From Bradyrhizobiaceae bacterium Ga0074131 (GTDB lineage: Bacteria > Pseudomonadota > Alphaproteobacteria > Rhizobiales > Xanthobacteraceae), in assembly GCA_001464035.1 (NCBI GenBank), contig LNEC01000011.1, positions 186,001-250,000 of the forward strand: DNA of 64,000 nucleotides, given 5' to 3'. Positions 16,549 through 26,006 of the stretch are shown here, piece by piece. Every line of letters begins with the position of its first letter. The stretch's first letter is position 1. Under the pieces are notes generated by a model that searched no databases, was not told the origin of the DNA, and saw nothing but the letters and a program-made list of their open reading frames with translations. The position numbers were made by a program, and so were the translations under genes.

Positions 16549-17460
16549 ATGCAAGTCGCGGTAATCGGGGCCGGAGCCGTCGGATGCTATTATGGCGGCT
16601 TGCTGCTGCGGGCCGGGCACGCCGTGACCTTTATCGGCAGGCAGCCGCATGTCGACGCCATCAACGCGGATGGCCTGCTGCTGGACATGCAAGGTTTCAG
16701 GGGCCACCTGCCCGCAAAGGCCGCCACCGAGGCGAGCTCCCTCGCTCCACCCGACCTCGTGCTGTTTTGCGTCAAGTCGGCCGATACCGAGCAGGCCGGC
16801 CGGTCGCTGGCCGAACGCCTGCGCACCGATACGTTGGTCCTCAGCCTGCAGAACGGCGTCGACAATGCGCAGCGTCTGCAAGCGGTCACGGGCCACCCGG
16901 TCATTCCCGCGGTGGTCTATGTCGGCAGCGAAATGGCCGGGCCCGGCCATATCAGGCATCACGGCGGCGGCGACCTTGTGATCGGCGCTTCGTCCGCAAG
17001 CGAAGCGCTGGCGCGGACGCTGACCGCGGCCGGCATCCGGACCGCGATCGCCGACGACATCGAAACCACGCAGTGGACCAAGTTGATCACCAACTGCGCC
17101 TTCAACGCCTTGTCCGCGGTGGCGGGCATTGCCTACGGACCGATGATGCAGGTCGAGGGCGCCGAGGATGTCATCGCGAGCGCGATCGAGGAAGCCGCCA
17201 CGGTCGCCCGCGCCTGCGGCGTCGCGATGCCGCAGGACCTCGCGGCGCAGATCCTGAAAATTCCCGCGGCGATGCCGAACCAGATGTCGTCCACCGCGCA
17301 GGACCTCTTGCGCGGCAAACCCAGCGAGATCGACTTTCTCAACGGCCATGTGGTGCGCAAGGGCGCCGAGCTGGGCATTCCCGTTCCCACCAATCATGCC
17401 CTGCAGGTCATGGTAAAGCTGGCTGAACGCGGCAAGCAGCTAGCCGGAAAACGGGATTAG
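16549..17460 (+). CDS. 2-dehydropantoate 2-reductase family protein
   Basis: A 303-residue ApbA/PanE-type reductase that would use NADPH to reduce ketopantoate on the way to pantothenate. The N-terminal MQVAVIGAGAVGCYYGGLLL is the dinucleotide-binding loop; TTQWTKLITNCAFNALSAV holds the catalytic Lys and Asn region, and NSxE-like residues follow (KPSEIDFLNGHVV). GGGAG precedes the ATG at 16549. A second family member lies at 61484-62413 and neither sits with other pan genes, so either could act on a different 2-oxo acid. Confidence 0.85.
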   Translation: MQVAVIGAGAVGCYYGGLLLRAGHAVTFIGRQPHVDAINADGLLLDMQGFRGHLPAKAATEASSLAPPDLVLFCVKSADTEQAGRSLAERLRTDTLVLSLQNGVDNAQRLQAVTGHPVIPAVVYVGSEMAGPGHIRHHGGGDLVIGASSASEALARTLTAAGIRTAIADDIETTQWTKLITNCAFNALSAVAGIAYGPMMQVEGAEDVIASAIEEAATVARACGVAMPQDLAAQILKIPAAMPNQMSSTAQDLLRGKPSEIDFLNGHVVRKGAELGIPVPTNHALQVMVKLAERGKQLAGKRD

Positions 17461-17533
17461 CCAGCCGCAGGGCGCGATTGACTTCCGACGATGCTATGAC
17501 AAACTTCGCCAGAGTCCAGGGAGAGCGATCCCG

Positions 17534-19414
<1,881 letters not shown>

Positions 19415-19428
19415 ATCGGTTCGCGCTT

Positions 19429-20004
19429 TCACGAGAAGCTGCTCCAGCTCAGCTTTCGTGCCTTGATATCGCCGAGCGACATGGCATCTCGCAGGGCCTG
19501 CACGCCGTGGAACGCGCCGCGCAGATAGACCAGCGGCTGCGCCTCGCATCGGATGCCGACGTGGCGGACCTCGCCGACGAATACGGAATGAGTTCTGGTT
19601 TCGAACTCCTGCCGCAGATCGCAGTCGAACGAAACGATCGCATCCTGAAGGACCGGTGCTCGGGTAACCCGCGTCGTCCAGTGTCCGAAGCCAAACCGAT
19701 CGTCGCCCTCGACCCCTTTCTGACCGCTGAATGTCAGCGCCAGCGGCACCTGCTCCTCGCTGAGGAAGCTGACGCCGAAACACCGTTCCTCGCGAATGCG
19801 GGGGTGCGCGCTCGCGCTTCGGTTGACACACACCAGCAGGGAGGGCGGATCGTCCGATAGCGAGCACACCGCTGTCGCCGTTAACCCGGTCCTGCGGCCA
19901 TCCTCGCGGCCGACGGTGACCAGCGCCACCGCGCCGGCGCTGTGACGCATCGCCTTCTTGAAATCGCCTGGCTCCATATTCAGCATCCCCGGTGTGTTCG
20001 ACAT
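19429..20004 (-). CDS. flavin reductase (FMN-binding split barrel) family protein
   Basis: A 191-residue protein of the HpaC/NtaB-like flavin reductase family. MEPGDFKKAMRHSAGAVALV is the typical entry; TGLTATAVCSLSDDPPSLLVCVNRSASAH is the flavin-binding segment. It would use NAD(P)H to supply reduced flavin to a two-component monooxygenase. The luciferase-like gene directly upstream on the same strand (75 bp) is the obvious partner. ATG 20004 was chosen; the open frame further upstream does not look like the family. Confidence 0.88.
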   Translation of the reverse strand: MSNTPGMLNMEPGDFKKAMRHSAGAVALVTVGREDGRRTGLTATAVCSLSDDPPSLLVCVNRSASAHPRIREERCFGVSFLSEEQVPLALTFSGQKGVEGDDRFGFGHWTTRVTRAPVLQDAIVSFDCDLRQEFETRTHSVFVGEVRHVGIRCEAQPLVYLRGAFHGVQALRDAMSLGDIKARKLSWSSFS

Positions 20005-20078
20005 GTGCGCCCGCGCCGGAATGCGCGAATAATGTCTGCATCTCTCCCCGCGTGCAGGAAGAGATGCAGATCCAGCGC

Positions 20079-21179
20079 TCAGGCGGCCTGGCCGATGCCC
20101 GGCTTCAGATGCCCGAGACGCGGCAGAACCTCCTGCTTCAACAGCCGCATTGAGTTGTACCAGGCCTCCGGCTTGTGCTTGTAGTCGAAGCCGAACACCA
20201 GCAGCGTGCCGAAGCCGCCGACTTCGTTGTAGATCTTCTCGATCTTCTCGGCCGCGGTCGCCGGCGAGCCGACGATCCAGTTGTGTTTTGCGCAATACTC
20301 GACGGTGACGTCGCTATCCGGCACATCCGGCTGGTGTTTGAGGTAGTCCTTGAAACCGAAATGACCGAGCAGCTGCAGGAAGTATTCGCCCATCATCCGG
20401 CCCATCATGTCACCGACCGACAATCGCCAGGCTTCCTCGTCGGTATCGGCAATAAACACCTCACGCACCATCCGCCAGTCCTGCCGGTTGGGCTTGCGTC
20501 CGGTCTTGGCCGCGCCGATCTCCACCGACTCCCAATGGCTCGACACGTAGGCCGGGTTGAGGTTGAGACTCATCGGAATGTAGCCGCGCTCGCCGGCCAA
20601 CTTCAGCGTGTCGGACCCCTTGCTCAGGCCCGCCACCCCGATGGGCGGATGCGGCGCCTGCAACGGCTTGAGGTGAGGCTTCAGGAAATCGAACATCACG
20701 TCGGGCTTGGACACCGTCCAGAACTTGCCGTTGTATGTCCACGGCGCGTCCTCGGTCCACATCTTCAGGATGATCTCCAGCGCCTCACGGGTCATGTCCC
20801 GATTCTGACCGGACATGCCGTCGACGTTGAACATCGCCCAGTCGCTCGGCAGGCCCGAGGCGGCGACGCCGAAATTGAGCCGGCCTTCGGAGAGATGGTC
20901 GAGCATTGCGACCCGGTTGGCGAGTTCGGCGGGATGATGATACGGCAGCAGGAAGCCGCCGGGTCCAAGGCGGATGTTCTTGGTCTGCAGAAATGCCTGC
21001 GCCAGCAGCAGATCCGGCGACGGGTGCGGCTCCCAGGGGGCGGTGTGATGCTCGCCGATCCAGGCTTCCTGATAGCCGAGTTCGTCGGCCCAGCGCAGCA
21101 CCTGCAGATCCCAGTCATGGCCTTCTTTCAGGCCGCACTCCGGCGGGTGCGAAGGCATGGTGAAATAGCCGATCTCCAT
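20079..21179 (-). CDS. LLM-class flavin-dependent monooxygenase (bacterial luciferase family)
   Basis: A 366-residue TIM-barrel protein of the luciferase-like family. Features: MEIGYFTMPSHPP, then AWIGEHHTAPWEPHPSPDLL, the flavin-site stretch HHPAELANRVAMLDHLSEGR, and FGVAASGLPSDW. Such enzymes oxidise a substrate with O2 and reduced FMN; limonene and alkane monooxygenases belong here. It is followed by the flavin reductase gene. A sigma-54 promoter (21254-21269) lies about 75 bp before the ATG, matching control by the activator at 17534. The substrate cannot be told. Confidence 0.9.
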   Translation of the reverse strand: MEIGYFTMPSHPPECGLKEGHDWDLQVLRWADELGYQEAWIGEHHTAPWEPHPSPDLLLAQAFLQTKNIRLGPGGFLLPYHHPAELANRVAMLDHLSEGRLNFGVAASGLPSDWAMFNVDGMSGQNRDMTREALEIILKMWTEDAPWTYNGKFWTVSKPDVMFDFLKPHLKPLQAPHPPIGVAGLSKGSDTLKLAGERGYIPMSLNLNPAYVSSHWESVEIGAAKTGRKPNRQDWRMVREVFIADTDEEAWRLSVGDMMGRMMGEYFLQLLGHFGFKDYLKHQPDVPDSDVTVEYCAKHNWIVGSPATAAEKIEKIYNEVGGFGTLLVFGFDYKHKPEAWYNSMRLLKQEVLPRLGHLKPGIGQAA

Positions 21180-21253
21180 GGTGTTCCTCTCCTATGGTCG
21201 TTTTACTGCAACGCGTCTTCCGCGCGTCGAGCCAGGACAACAGCGAGGGCGAC

Positions 21254-21269
21254 AGCAAGCGCCGTGCCA
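21254..21269 (-). promoter_or_regulatory. sigma-54 (-24/-12) promoter for the LLM monooxygenase
   Basis: On the minus strand the sequence is TGGCACGGCGCTTGCT, an exact match to the consensus TGGCACG-N4-TTGCW with GG and GC ten bases apart. Transcription would start near 21243 and run into the monooxygenase gene at 21179. The activator gene is 1.8 kb away, beyond the flavin reductase. Confidence 0.8.
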
Positions 21270-21373
21270 TCGCAAGAACCAACTCCCGCGCCGGACTTTC
21301 CATGCAATTTCCGCGGTGTTCTCACCTGTTTCACCTTGGCGTGACGAAGCGGTTCCGACCAACTTCTCATTTC

Positions 21374-21391
21374 TGCGAAAGGCATTTCGCA
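21374..21391. promoter_or_regulatory. inverted repeat, possible enhancer site or hairpin
   Basis: TGCGAAA-ggca-TTTCGCA is a perfect 7-bp inverted repeat about 110 bp upstream of the sigma-54 promoter, a normal distance for an activator-binding site. It also lies just past the stop of the HD-domain gene, so a weak terminator is the alternative; there is no T-run. Confidence 0.35.
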
Positions 21392-21410
21392 AATCCGAGA
21401 CGCGGCAACT

Positions 21411-22244
21411 CTATTTCTGCGGCCCGGAAAGCGAAACTTCCTGTTCGGCGCGGAACACATTGGCGTAGAGGCTCGAGATCCACTGCCGTCCGCTCGACGT
21501 CATGTTGAGATAGCGGATCTCTGTCTGGATATGAGGCGCCACGCTGTTCCAGTAGAATTGCGGGTAGCGATTGACGATGTCGGCGGGTGAATCATAGCCG
21601 AGCTGGCGGTTGATGCCCACTTCCTCGAACTCGTGGTAAAGCGCGTTGGCTTTCCGGATGTAGTTGGGATCGCCGAGTTGTCCGATGAAGTCCGCCGCGC
21701 GGACGATCGAGGCCACCTCGTCATATTGCTGATCCGGCAGCGGCGGAAACCGTGTGCCTTCGATCGCCTCTGCGATGCGTTGCTTGTTAAGCGGAGCGAT
21801 GCCTTCGATCCGTCGCATCACGTAGAGCTTGGAGCGGTCGACGTGGTGGGGCATCAGGCCGGCGTCGGATGACCCCCGCGGCAGAGTGACCTTGCTGCCG
21901 GCGATATCGACCACGAAGCCGTCGGCATCGTCGTCCCTGAACAGCCCGCGTACATAGCCGATGTCATGCGCGAGACAGGCGATGATGACATGTGCGTAAT
22001 CATCGGCGGTCATATGCTTGTGCAACGCGCGGCCGCGCAGGATTTCATGGCCCGCCAGCGTGACCAGCAGCGTATGTTCGACATTGTGGTAAAGCGCGTC
22101 GCTGTTGCCGATGCATTCGAGTGCGATGCGGGCGGCCGCCGGCACGATCTCCACGAGGGCCTGCGAAGCGCCAAAGCGGCGGCACATATAGGACCGGAGA
22201 AATTCCTCCAGAGCGTCTGCCGCCAGTTCCGGTAAGGTCATCAT
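21411..22244 (-). CDS. HD-domain phosphohydrolase-like protein
   Basis: A 277-residue protein with HD metal-binding residues: YHNVEHTLLVTLAGHEIL near 52-69 and IIACLAHDIGYVRG near 87-100. HD proteins hydrolyse phosphate esters, often nucleotides or cyclic dinucleotides; no fused sensor is present here. A later ADFIGQLGDPNY segment may supply further metal ligands. It stands alone between the monooxygenase promoter and a small exported protein gene on the other strand. Confidence 0.8.
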   Translation of the reverse strand: MMTLPELAADALEEFLRSYMCRRFGASQALVEIVPAAARIALECIGNSDALYHNVEHTLLVTLAGHEILRGRALHKHMTADDYAHVIIACLAHDIGYVRGLFRDDDADGFVVDIAGSKVTLPRGSSDAGLMPHHVDRSKLYVMRRIEGIAPLNKQRIAEAIEGTRFPPLPDQQYDEVASIVRAADFIGQLGDPNYIRKANALYHEFEEVGINRQLGYDSPADIVNRYPQFYWNSVAPHIQTEIRYLNMTSSGRQWISSLYANVFRAEQEVSLSGPQK

Positions 22245-22534
22245 GGAATGCCGCCCCCCGCTTGGCTAACCTTCTCGCGCCTGCTCCCGAATTCTCGTTC
22301 TTGCCGGTTAGCTGCCAGCATAGCGCATCTCGGGTCCGGTAACCAAACGGCTGATGCCCCGCCCGGGAGAAAAACGCTAATGTGTTGCGATGCCGTCGCA
22401 CCATGCGACGCCGGACCCGCGCGGCCACGTTCTGTCTCGCTGACATCACGGCAGGGTCATTTGAACGGCCATGCCGGGCGCGCTATCAATCCGGCGCGGA
22501 TTGGTGTTGTCCCTCAAACTGCCGGAGCGTGTCC

Positions 22535-22891
22535 ATGGCATCCATTACCCGCCGTTGCTTCGTGTCGCTGGCGGCCGCCGTCGTTCCTGGCGCTGCGCTC
22601 GCCCATCACGGCTGGGGCGGCTACGACACCTCGAAGTCGTTCACCGTCACCGGCAAGATCCTGAAATCGGCCTTTGAGAATCCGCATTGCGAGATCGAAA
22701 TGGAGGTCGACGGCAAGCACTGGCACTTCGTGCTGGCGCCGCCATCCCGCATGCAGGCGCGCGGCATCACGGCGGACATGATCGCGCCGGGCAAGACCTG
22801 CACCGTGTTCGGCTATCCCCATACCAGCAAGCCGGACGAGGCGCGCATCGAATACGTCATTCTCGACGGCAAACGCGTCGAATTGCGGTAG
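22535..22891 (+). CDS. DUF6152-like exported protein
   Basis: A 118-residue protein. The N-terminus (TRRCFVSLAAAVVPGAALA) looks like a twin-arginine signal with cleavage after ALA. The mature part begins HHGWGGYDTSKSFTVTG and ends with a beta-rich segment. I associate this with DUF6152, a periplasmic family often encoded with copper- or haem-related membrane proteins, but that is from memory. GGAG at 22523-22526 supports the ATG. It is followed seven bases later by a membrane-protein gene. Confidence 0.72.
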   Translation: MASITRRCFVSLAAAVVPGAALAHHGWGGYDTSKSFTVTGKILKSAFENPHCEIEMEVDGKHWHFVLAPPSRMQARGITADMIAPGKTCTVFGYPHTSKPDEARIEYVILDGKRVELR

Positions 22892-22897
22892 GCCGGA

Positions 22898-23386
22898 GTG
22901 GAACAGCAGCCGGTCGCGCCGATCTTCCTGGCCCTGCAGGAAAGCGCGCTGGGTCACGCTATGCGCTCCTCGCCCCCGCTTTATCCCGCGGTCGAGATCC
23001 TGCACATCATCGGCTTCGTTGTGCTGGTAGGTTCGATCCTGGCGCTCGATCTGAGGCTGCTAGGACTGGGGCGCGCGATTCCGATTGCGCCGATGGCGCA
23101 GTTGCTGCTGCCGATGTCGCGCGCCGGTTTCCTGCTCGCGATCAGCATGGGCTTCCTCCTGTTCAGCGCCGATGCGGCGCATGTGGTGCGCAATCCCGCG
23201 TTCCAAATGAAACTGCTGCTGATCGCTGCGGCGCTGCTCAACATCGTGATCGCGCATCTGGGCCCGTGGCGTCGCATGGCGCAATGGGGCGCCGAGGCGC
23301 CCGGCGGCGCCAGGGTCACGGCGCTGGCCTCGTTGGCGCTGTGGCTCGGCGTGGTCTGCGCCGGGCGTCTCATCGCTTACATGTAA
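22898..23386 (+). CDS. four-helix membrane protein (DUF6644-like)
   Basis: A 162-residue integral membrane protein with about four helices (AVEILHIIGFVVLVGSILAL and others). Histidines in or near helices 1 and 3 could be haem or metal ligands (HIIGF, AHVVRN, IAHLG). It starts with GTG at 22898, six bases after the stop of the exported protein gene, so the two are surely co-expressed. The family assignment is tentative and the function unknown. Confidence 0.68.
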   Translation: MEQQPVAPIFLALQESALGHAMRSSPPLYPAVEILHIIGFVVLVGSILALDLRLLGLGRAIPIAPMAQLLLPMSRAGFLLAISMGFLLFSADAAHVVRNPAFQMKLLLIAAALLNIVIAHLGPWRRMAQWGAEAPGGARVTALASLALWLGVVCAGRLIAYM

Positions 23387-23395
23387 CGAGGTCCC

Positions 23396-23971
23396 ATGCG
23401 CCGCATCCGCTTTGCCATCCTCACCATCCTGCTCGGGCTCTGCAGCGCGGCGGATATCGCCGCCGGCGGCGACGCCGAGGCCTGGTCCGCGCTGCGCGCC
23501 GGCCGGCATGTCGCCCTGATGCGCCACGCCGATGCGCCAGGCGGCTTCGGCGACCCGCCGGGCTTTAAGGTCGATGACTGCGCCACCCAGCGCAACCTCT
23601 CAGCCAAGGGACGCGCGGACGCCTCGAGGATCGGCGCGCGGCTCCGGTCGGAAGGGATCACGGTCGAGAAGCTCCTTTCTTCGCCATGGTGCCGCTGCAC
23701 CGACACCGCAACGTTGCTGCAGCTTGGACCGGTCGAAGCCGAGCCGACATTCGGCAATGTGGTCGTGCTGAGGAATCAACGAGAGTCCCTGACATCAGGC
23801 GCACGCGCCGTGATCGACCAATGGAGAGGCAACGGAACCCTCCTCGTCGTGACGCACGGTGCCAACATTCAAGCCCTCACCGGCATCCAGCCGGCGAGCG
23901 GCGAGATCGTCGTGGTCCGCGGCGGCAGCGGCGGCGGCCGCGAGCCTGTTGGTCGCCTGATGCTGGATTGA
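23396..23971 (+). CDS. exported histidine phosphatase family protein
   Basis: A 191-residue protein with a Sec-type signal (FAILTILLGLCSAADIAAGG). The catalytic RHA motif appears in HVALMRHADAPGG near residues 38-50, and the second His in LLVVTHGANIQAL near 150. These belong to the phosphoglycerate-mutase-like phosphatases. Location should be periplasmic, where such proteins act on phosphoesters or polysaccharide. It starts 9 bases after the membrane-protein gene, so the three genes 22535-23971 form one unit. Confidence 0.85.
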   Translation: MRRIRFAILTILLGLCSAADIAAGGDAEAWSALRAGRHVALMRHADAPGGFGDPPGFKVDDCATQRNLSAKGRADASRIGARLRSEGITVEKLLSSPWCRCTDTATLLQLGPVEAEPTFGNVVVLRNQRESLTSGARAVIDQWRGNGTLLVVTHGANIQALTGIQPASGEIVVVRGGSGGGREPVGRLMLD

Positions 23972-24184
23972 CGCGGAACGCCGGTCGGATCCGATATCCG
24001 CCGCATGACGGCATCCCAGCCGGTTCGGGTTCCCGCGATGCTGTGAGCGGCGGCCTCACACTCTTCACGCTGTCGCCTTGCTTTCGTCAAACCTGATGGG
24101 ACTGTGGGGCCGGGCAAGGGATCGTCGACGTCGCCTGAACCGCCGGGCACCCCGCGGGTGAGTCTGACCGAGCACGGAGCGCCA

Positions 24185-25135
24185 ATGCATTCCACACTGA
24201 AGCACAGAGATTCCGATCCCCACGACGTCTTTGCGATCGCGCCCGACGTCGTCCCGGCTGCATGGGCCGATAAGGTGCTCGCCGACATCCAGCGCGACGC
24301 CAGGAGCGATGCTGACGTCACGAGCCCTGACGTCACGAGCCTTGACGTCAAGTACCCTGACGCCGACAGCCCAGCTTCGGATCAACTGCCACCGTCGGCA
24401 TCCAACTTCGCCGCGCCGGCGCCGACAGTCGATACCACGTTTCGCGCCACTGCCACCGACGACCACCTGGTTCCAGCCGCAAGGTCGTCGACCAACCGGT
24501 GGACGAAAAGCGCGATCGTCGCCTTCATGTTTGCGCTGTGCAGCGCGCTCGCTGCCGCCGCGTGGGAGCACTACGGCGATGCCGCCCAACAGGTGATCGC
24601 GAATTGGACGCCACCATTCGCCCTCACCTCGTCGCCGCCGGAAGCGTCGCCAGCCGGTCAGGCCGATACGCCGCCAGGGGTACAGGCATCGGCCGCAGAT
24701 CGGACGGCCCCGCACGCAGCACTTCCGGCCCAGCCCGCGGAAAGCATCGGCTCCTCCGCCGCTTCCTCTCCCGATCCCGCGCAGTTGCACTCGATGGCGG
24801 GCGATCTCGCGGCCATGGCGCAGCAGGTCGACCAACTCAGGGCCAGCATCGCCGAACTCAAGGCGAGCCAGCAAGCGATCGCCCGCGACCTCGCCAAAGC
24901 CGGCGAAGCCAAAGCTTCGATGCAGACACCGCGACCAAGGGTATCACCGCCGCCGCGATCCGCCGCGGCGCCCCCGCGCGGAACGCTGCCGGCCAATCCG
25001 CCTGCGCCGGCCGCCGCGCCGTTGACGCAAACGGTTTTACCTCCGGCCTCCGCGATGCCGGCGCCGCCACCACCGCAGGCAACGGCCCGGTCGGAGGACG
25101 AGCCGATCGTCCGGCCGCCAATGCCGCTGCGTTAG
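24185..25135 (+). CDS. uncharacterised single-pass membrane protein, proline-rich
   Basis: Not recognised beyond a resemblance to conserved Bradyrhizobium hypotheticals. The 316-residue product has a cytosolic N-terminus with a short tandem repeat (DVTSP/DVTSL/DVKYP/DADSP), one helix at about 117-135 (IVAFMFALCSALAAAAW), a helical coiled-coil stretch (MAQQVDQLRASIAELKASQQ) and a long Pro/Ala-rich tail. ATG 24185 (MHSTLKHRDSDPHD) was taken as the start because the preceding open frame is low-complexity. Confidence 0.65.
   Translation: MHSTLKHRDSDPHDVFAIAPDVVPAAWADKVLADIQRDARSDADVTSPDVTSLDVKYPDADSPASDQLPPSASNFAAPAPTVDTTFRATATDDHLVPAARSSTNRWTKSAIVAFMFALCSALAAAAWEHYGDAAQQVIANWTPPFALTSSPPEASPAGQADTPPGVQASAADRTAPHAALPAQPAESIGSSAASSPDPAQLHSMAGDLAAMAQQVDQLRASIAELKASQQAIARDLAKAGEAKASMQTPRPRVSPPPRSAAAPPRGTLPANPPAPAAAPLTQTVLPPASAMPAPPPPQATARSEDEPIVRPPMPLR
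24313..24372 (+). repeat. four tandem 15-bp units within a coding region
   Basis: Units begin at 24313, 24328, 24343 and 24358. The first two are TGACGTCACGAGCC plus one variable base, and the last two are diverged. Being a multiple of three, the array encodes a five-residue repeat (DVTSP-like) in the N-terminal domain of the membrane protein and could change in copy number without breaking the frame. Confidence 0.7.
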
Positions 25136-25290
25136 CAGCATGAGCCCCCAGGTTTCGCAGAACCAAATTCAGGTCACCGCGTTATCTTAGGCACACTCCG
25201 GGTGACAACCGGCCATAACGGGGAAGATGGACGCAGAGCTATTTTGCCGGTTTCTGCCTGCGACATCAACGCATCGGTACGCGCTAACAT

Positions 25291-25318
25291 CTAACCTGTT
25301 CCCGGGGTGTGCGCCCTC
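25291..25318. repeat. 28-bp dispersed repeat, copy 1
   Basis: Begins CTAACCTGTTCCCGGGG and matches 29850-29877 at 26 of 28 positions in the same orientation. It stands just beyond the stop of the endonuclease-like gene. Confidence 0.6.
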
Positions 25319-25325
25319 CGGGAGG

Positions 25326-26006
25326 CTATGAAAACCCCACATCGGCCAGCACCGGCAGATGGTCCGAATACGCCCGCGCGGCGTGGTCGGTCCATGCTTT
25401 GACGATGTTGCCGTCGGGCGTGGCGTAGATGCGATCGAGCCGCAGCACCGGCAGCCGTGAGGGAAACGTCCGCAACCGCGTCCGCACCGGACAGCGCGCA
25501 GCCAGTACCCGCCGGACCGACATTACCCAGAGCCAGTCGTTGAAGTCGCCGACCACGATGGTCCTTGGCGCATCGGCCAGCGCGGCGAGCGCCCGCGCCT
25601 GGGCGTAGCGCTCGTGCATGCTGAGGCCGAGATGGGTGGCGACCACGCGCACCTCGCCGATCGGCGAGCGTATCACTGCCGAGATCGCCCGGCGCGGCTC
25701 CCGCTCCTGATAAGACACGTCGGTCACCGTGGGCTCGGCGGCGAACGGCCAGCGGCTGATCAGCACCTGGCCATAGTCGCCATCCTCGGTGACGATGGAG
25801 CGGGCCGCGACGCGGTGCTCGCCGACGACATCCGCCAGCAATCCGAACACGTCGTCGCTCCGCCCGCGCGAGTCGACCTCCTGCAGGGCGACGACGTCGG
25901 GCGACCATCTGTGGATGATCGACGAGACGCCTTCGAGGTCGAAATCCGGATTGAGGCTGAACGTGCCGTGCACGTTCCAGGTCATGACGCGGATCGTTTC
26001 CGTCAC
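25326..26006 (-). CDS. endonuclease/exonuclease/phosphatase family protein
   Basis: A 226-residue EEP-fold hydrolase. The metal and catalytic motifs are present: MTWNVHG near the start, VVALQEVDS with the metal-binding Glu, VVATHLGLS, VVGDFNDW, and SDHLPV at the end. Family members cleave nucleic acids, phospholipids or inositol phosphates. The GTG at 26006 overlaps the stop of the phospholipase D gene (GTGA), so the two are translationally coupled. The pairing suggests a role in phosphodiester lipid metabolism, but that is inference. Confidence 0.85.
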   Translation of the reverse strand: MTETIRVMTWNVHGTFSLNPDFDLEGVSSIIHRWSPDVVALQEVDSRGRSDDVFGLLADVVGEHRVAARSIVTEDGDYGQVLISRWPFAAEPTVTDVSYQEREPRRAISAVIRSPIGEVRVVATHLGLSMHERYAQARALAALADAPRTIVVGDFNDWLWVMSVRRVLAARCPVRTRLRTFPSRLPVLRLDRIYATPDGNIVKAWTDHAARAYSDHLPVLADVGFS

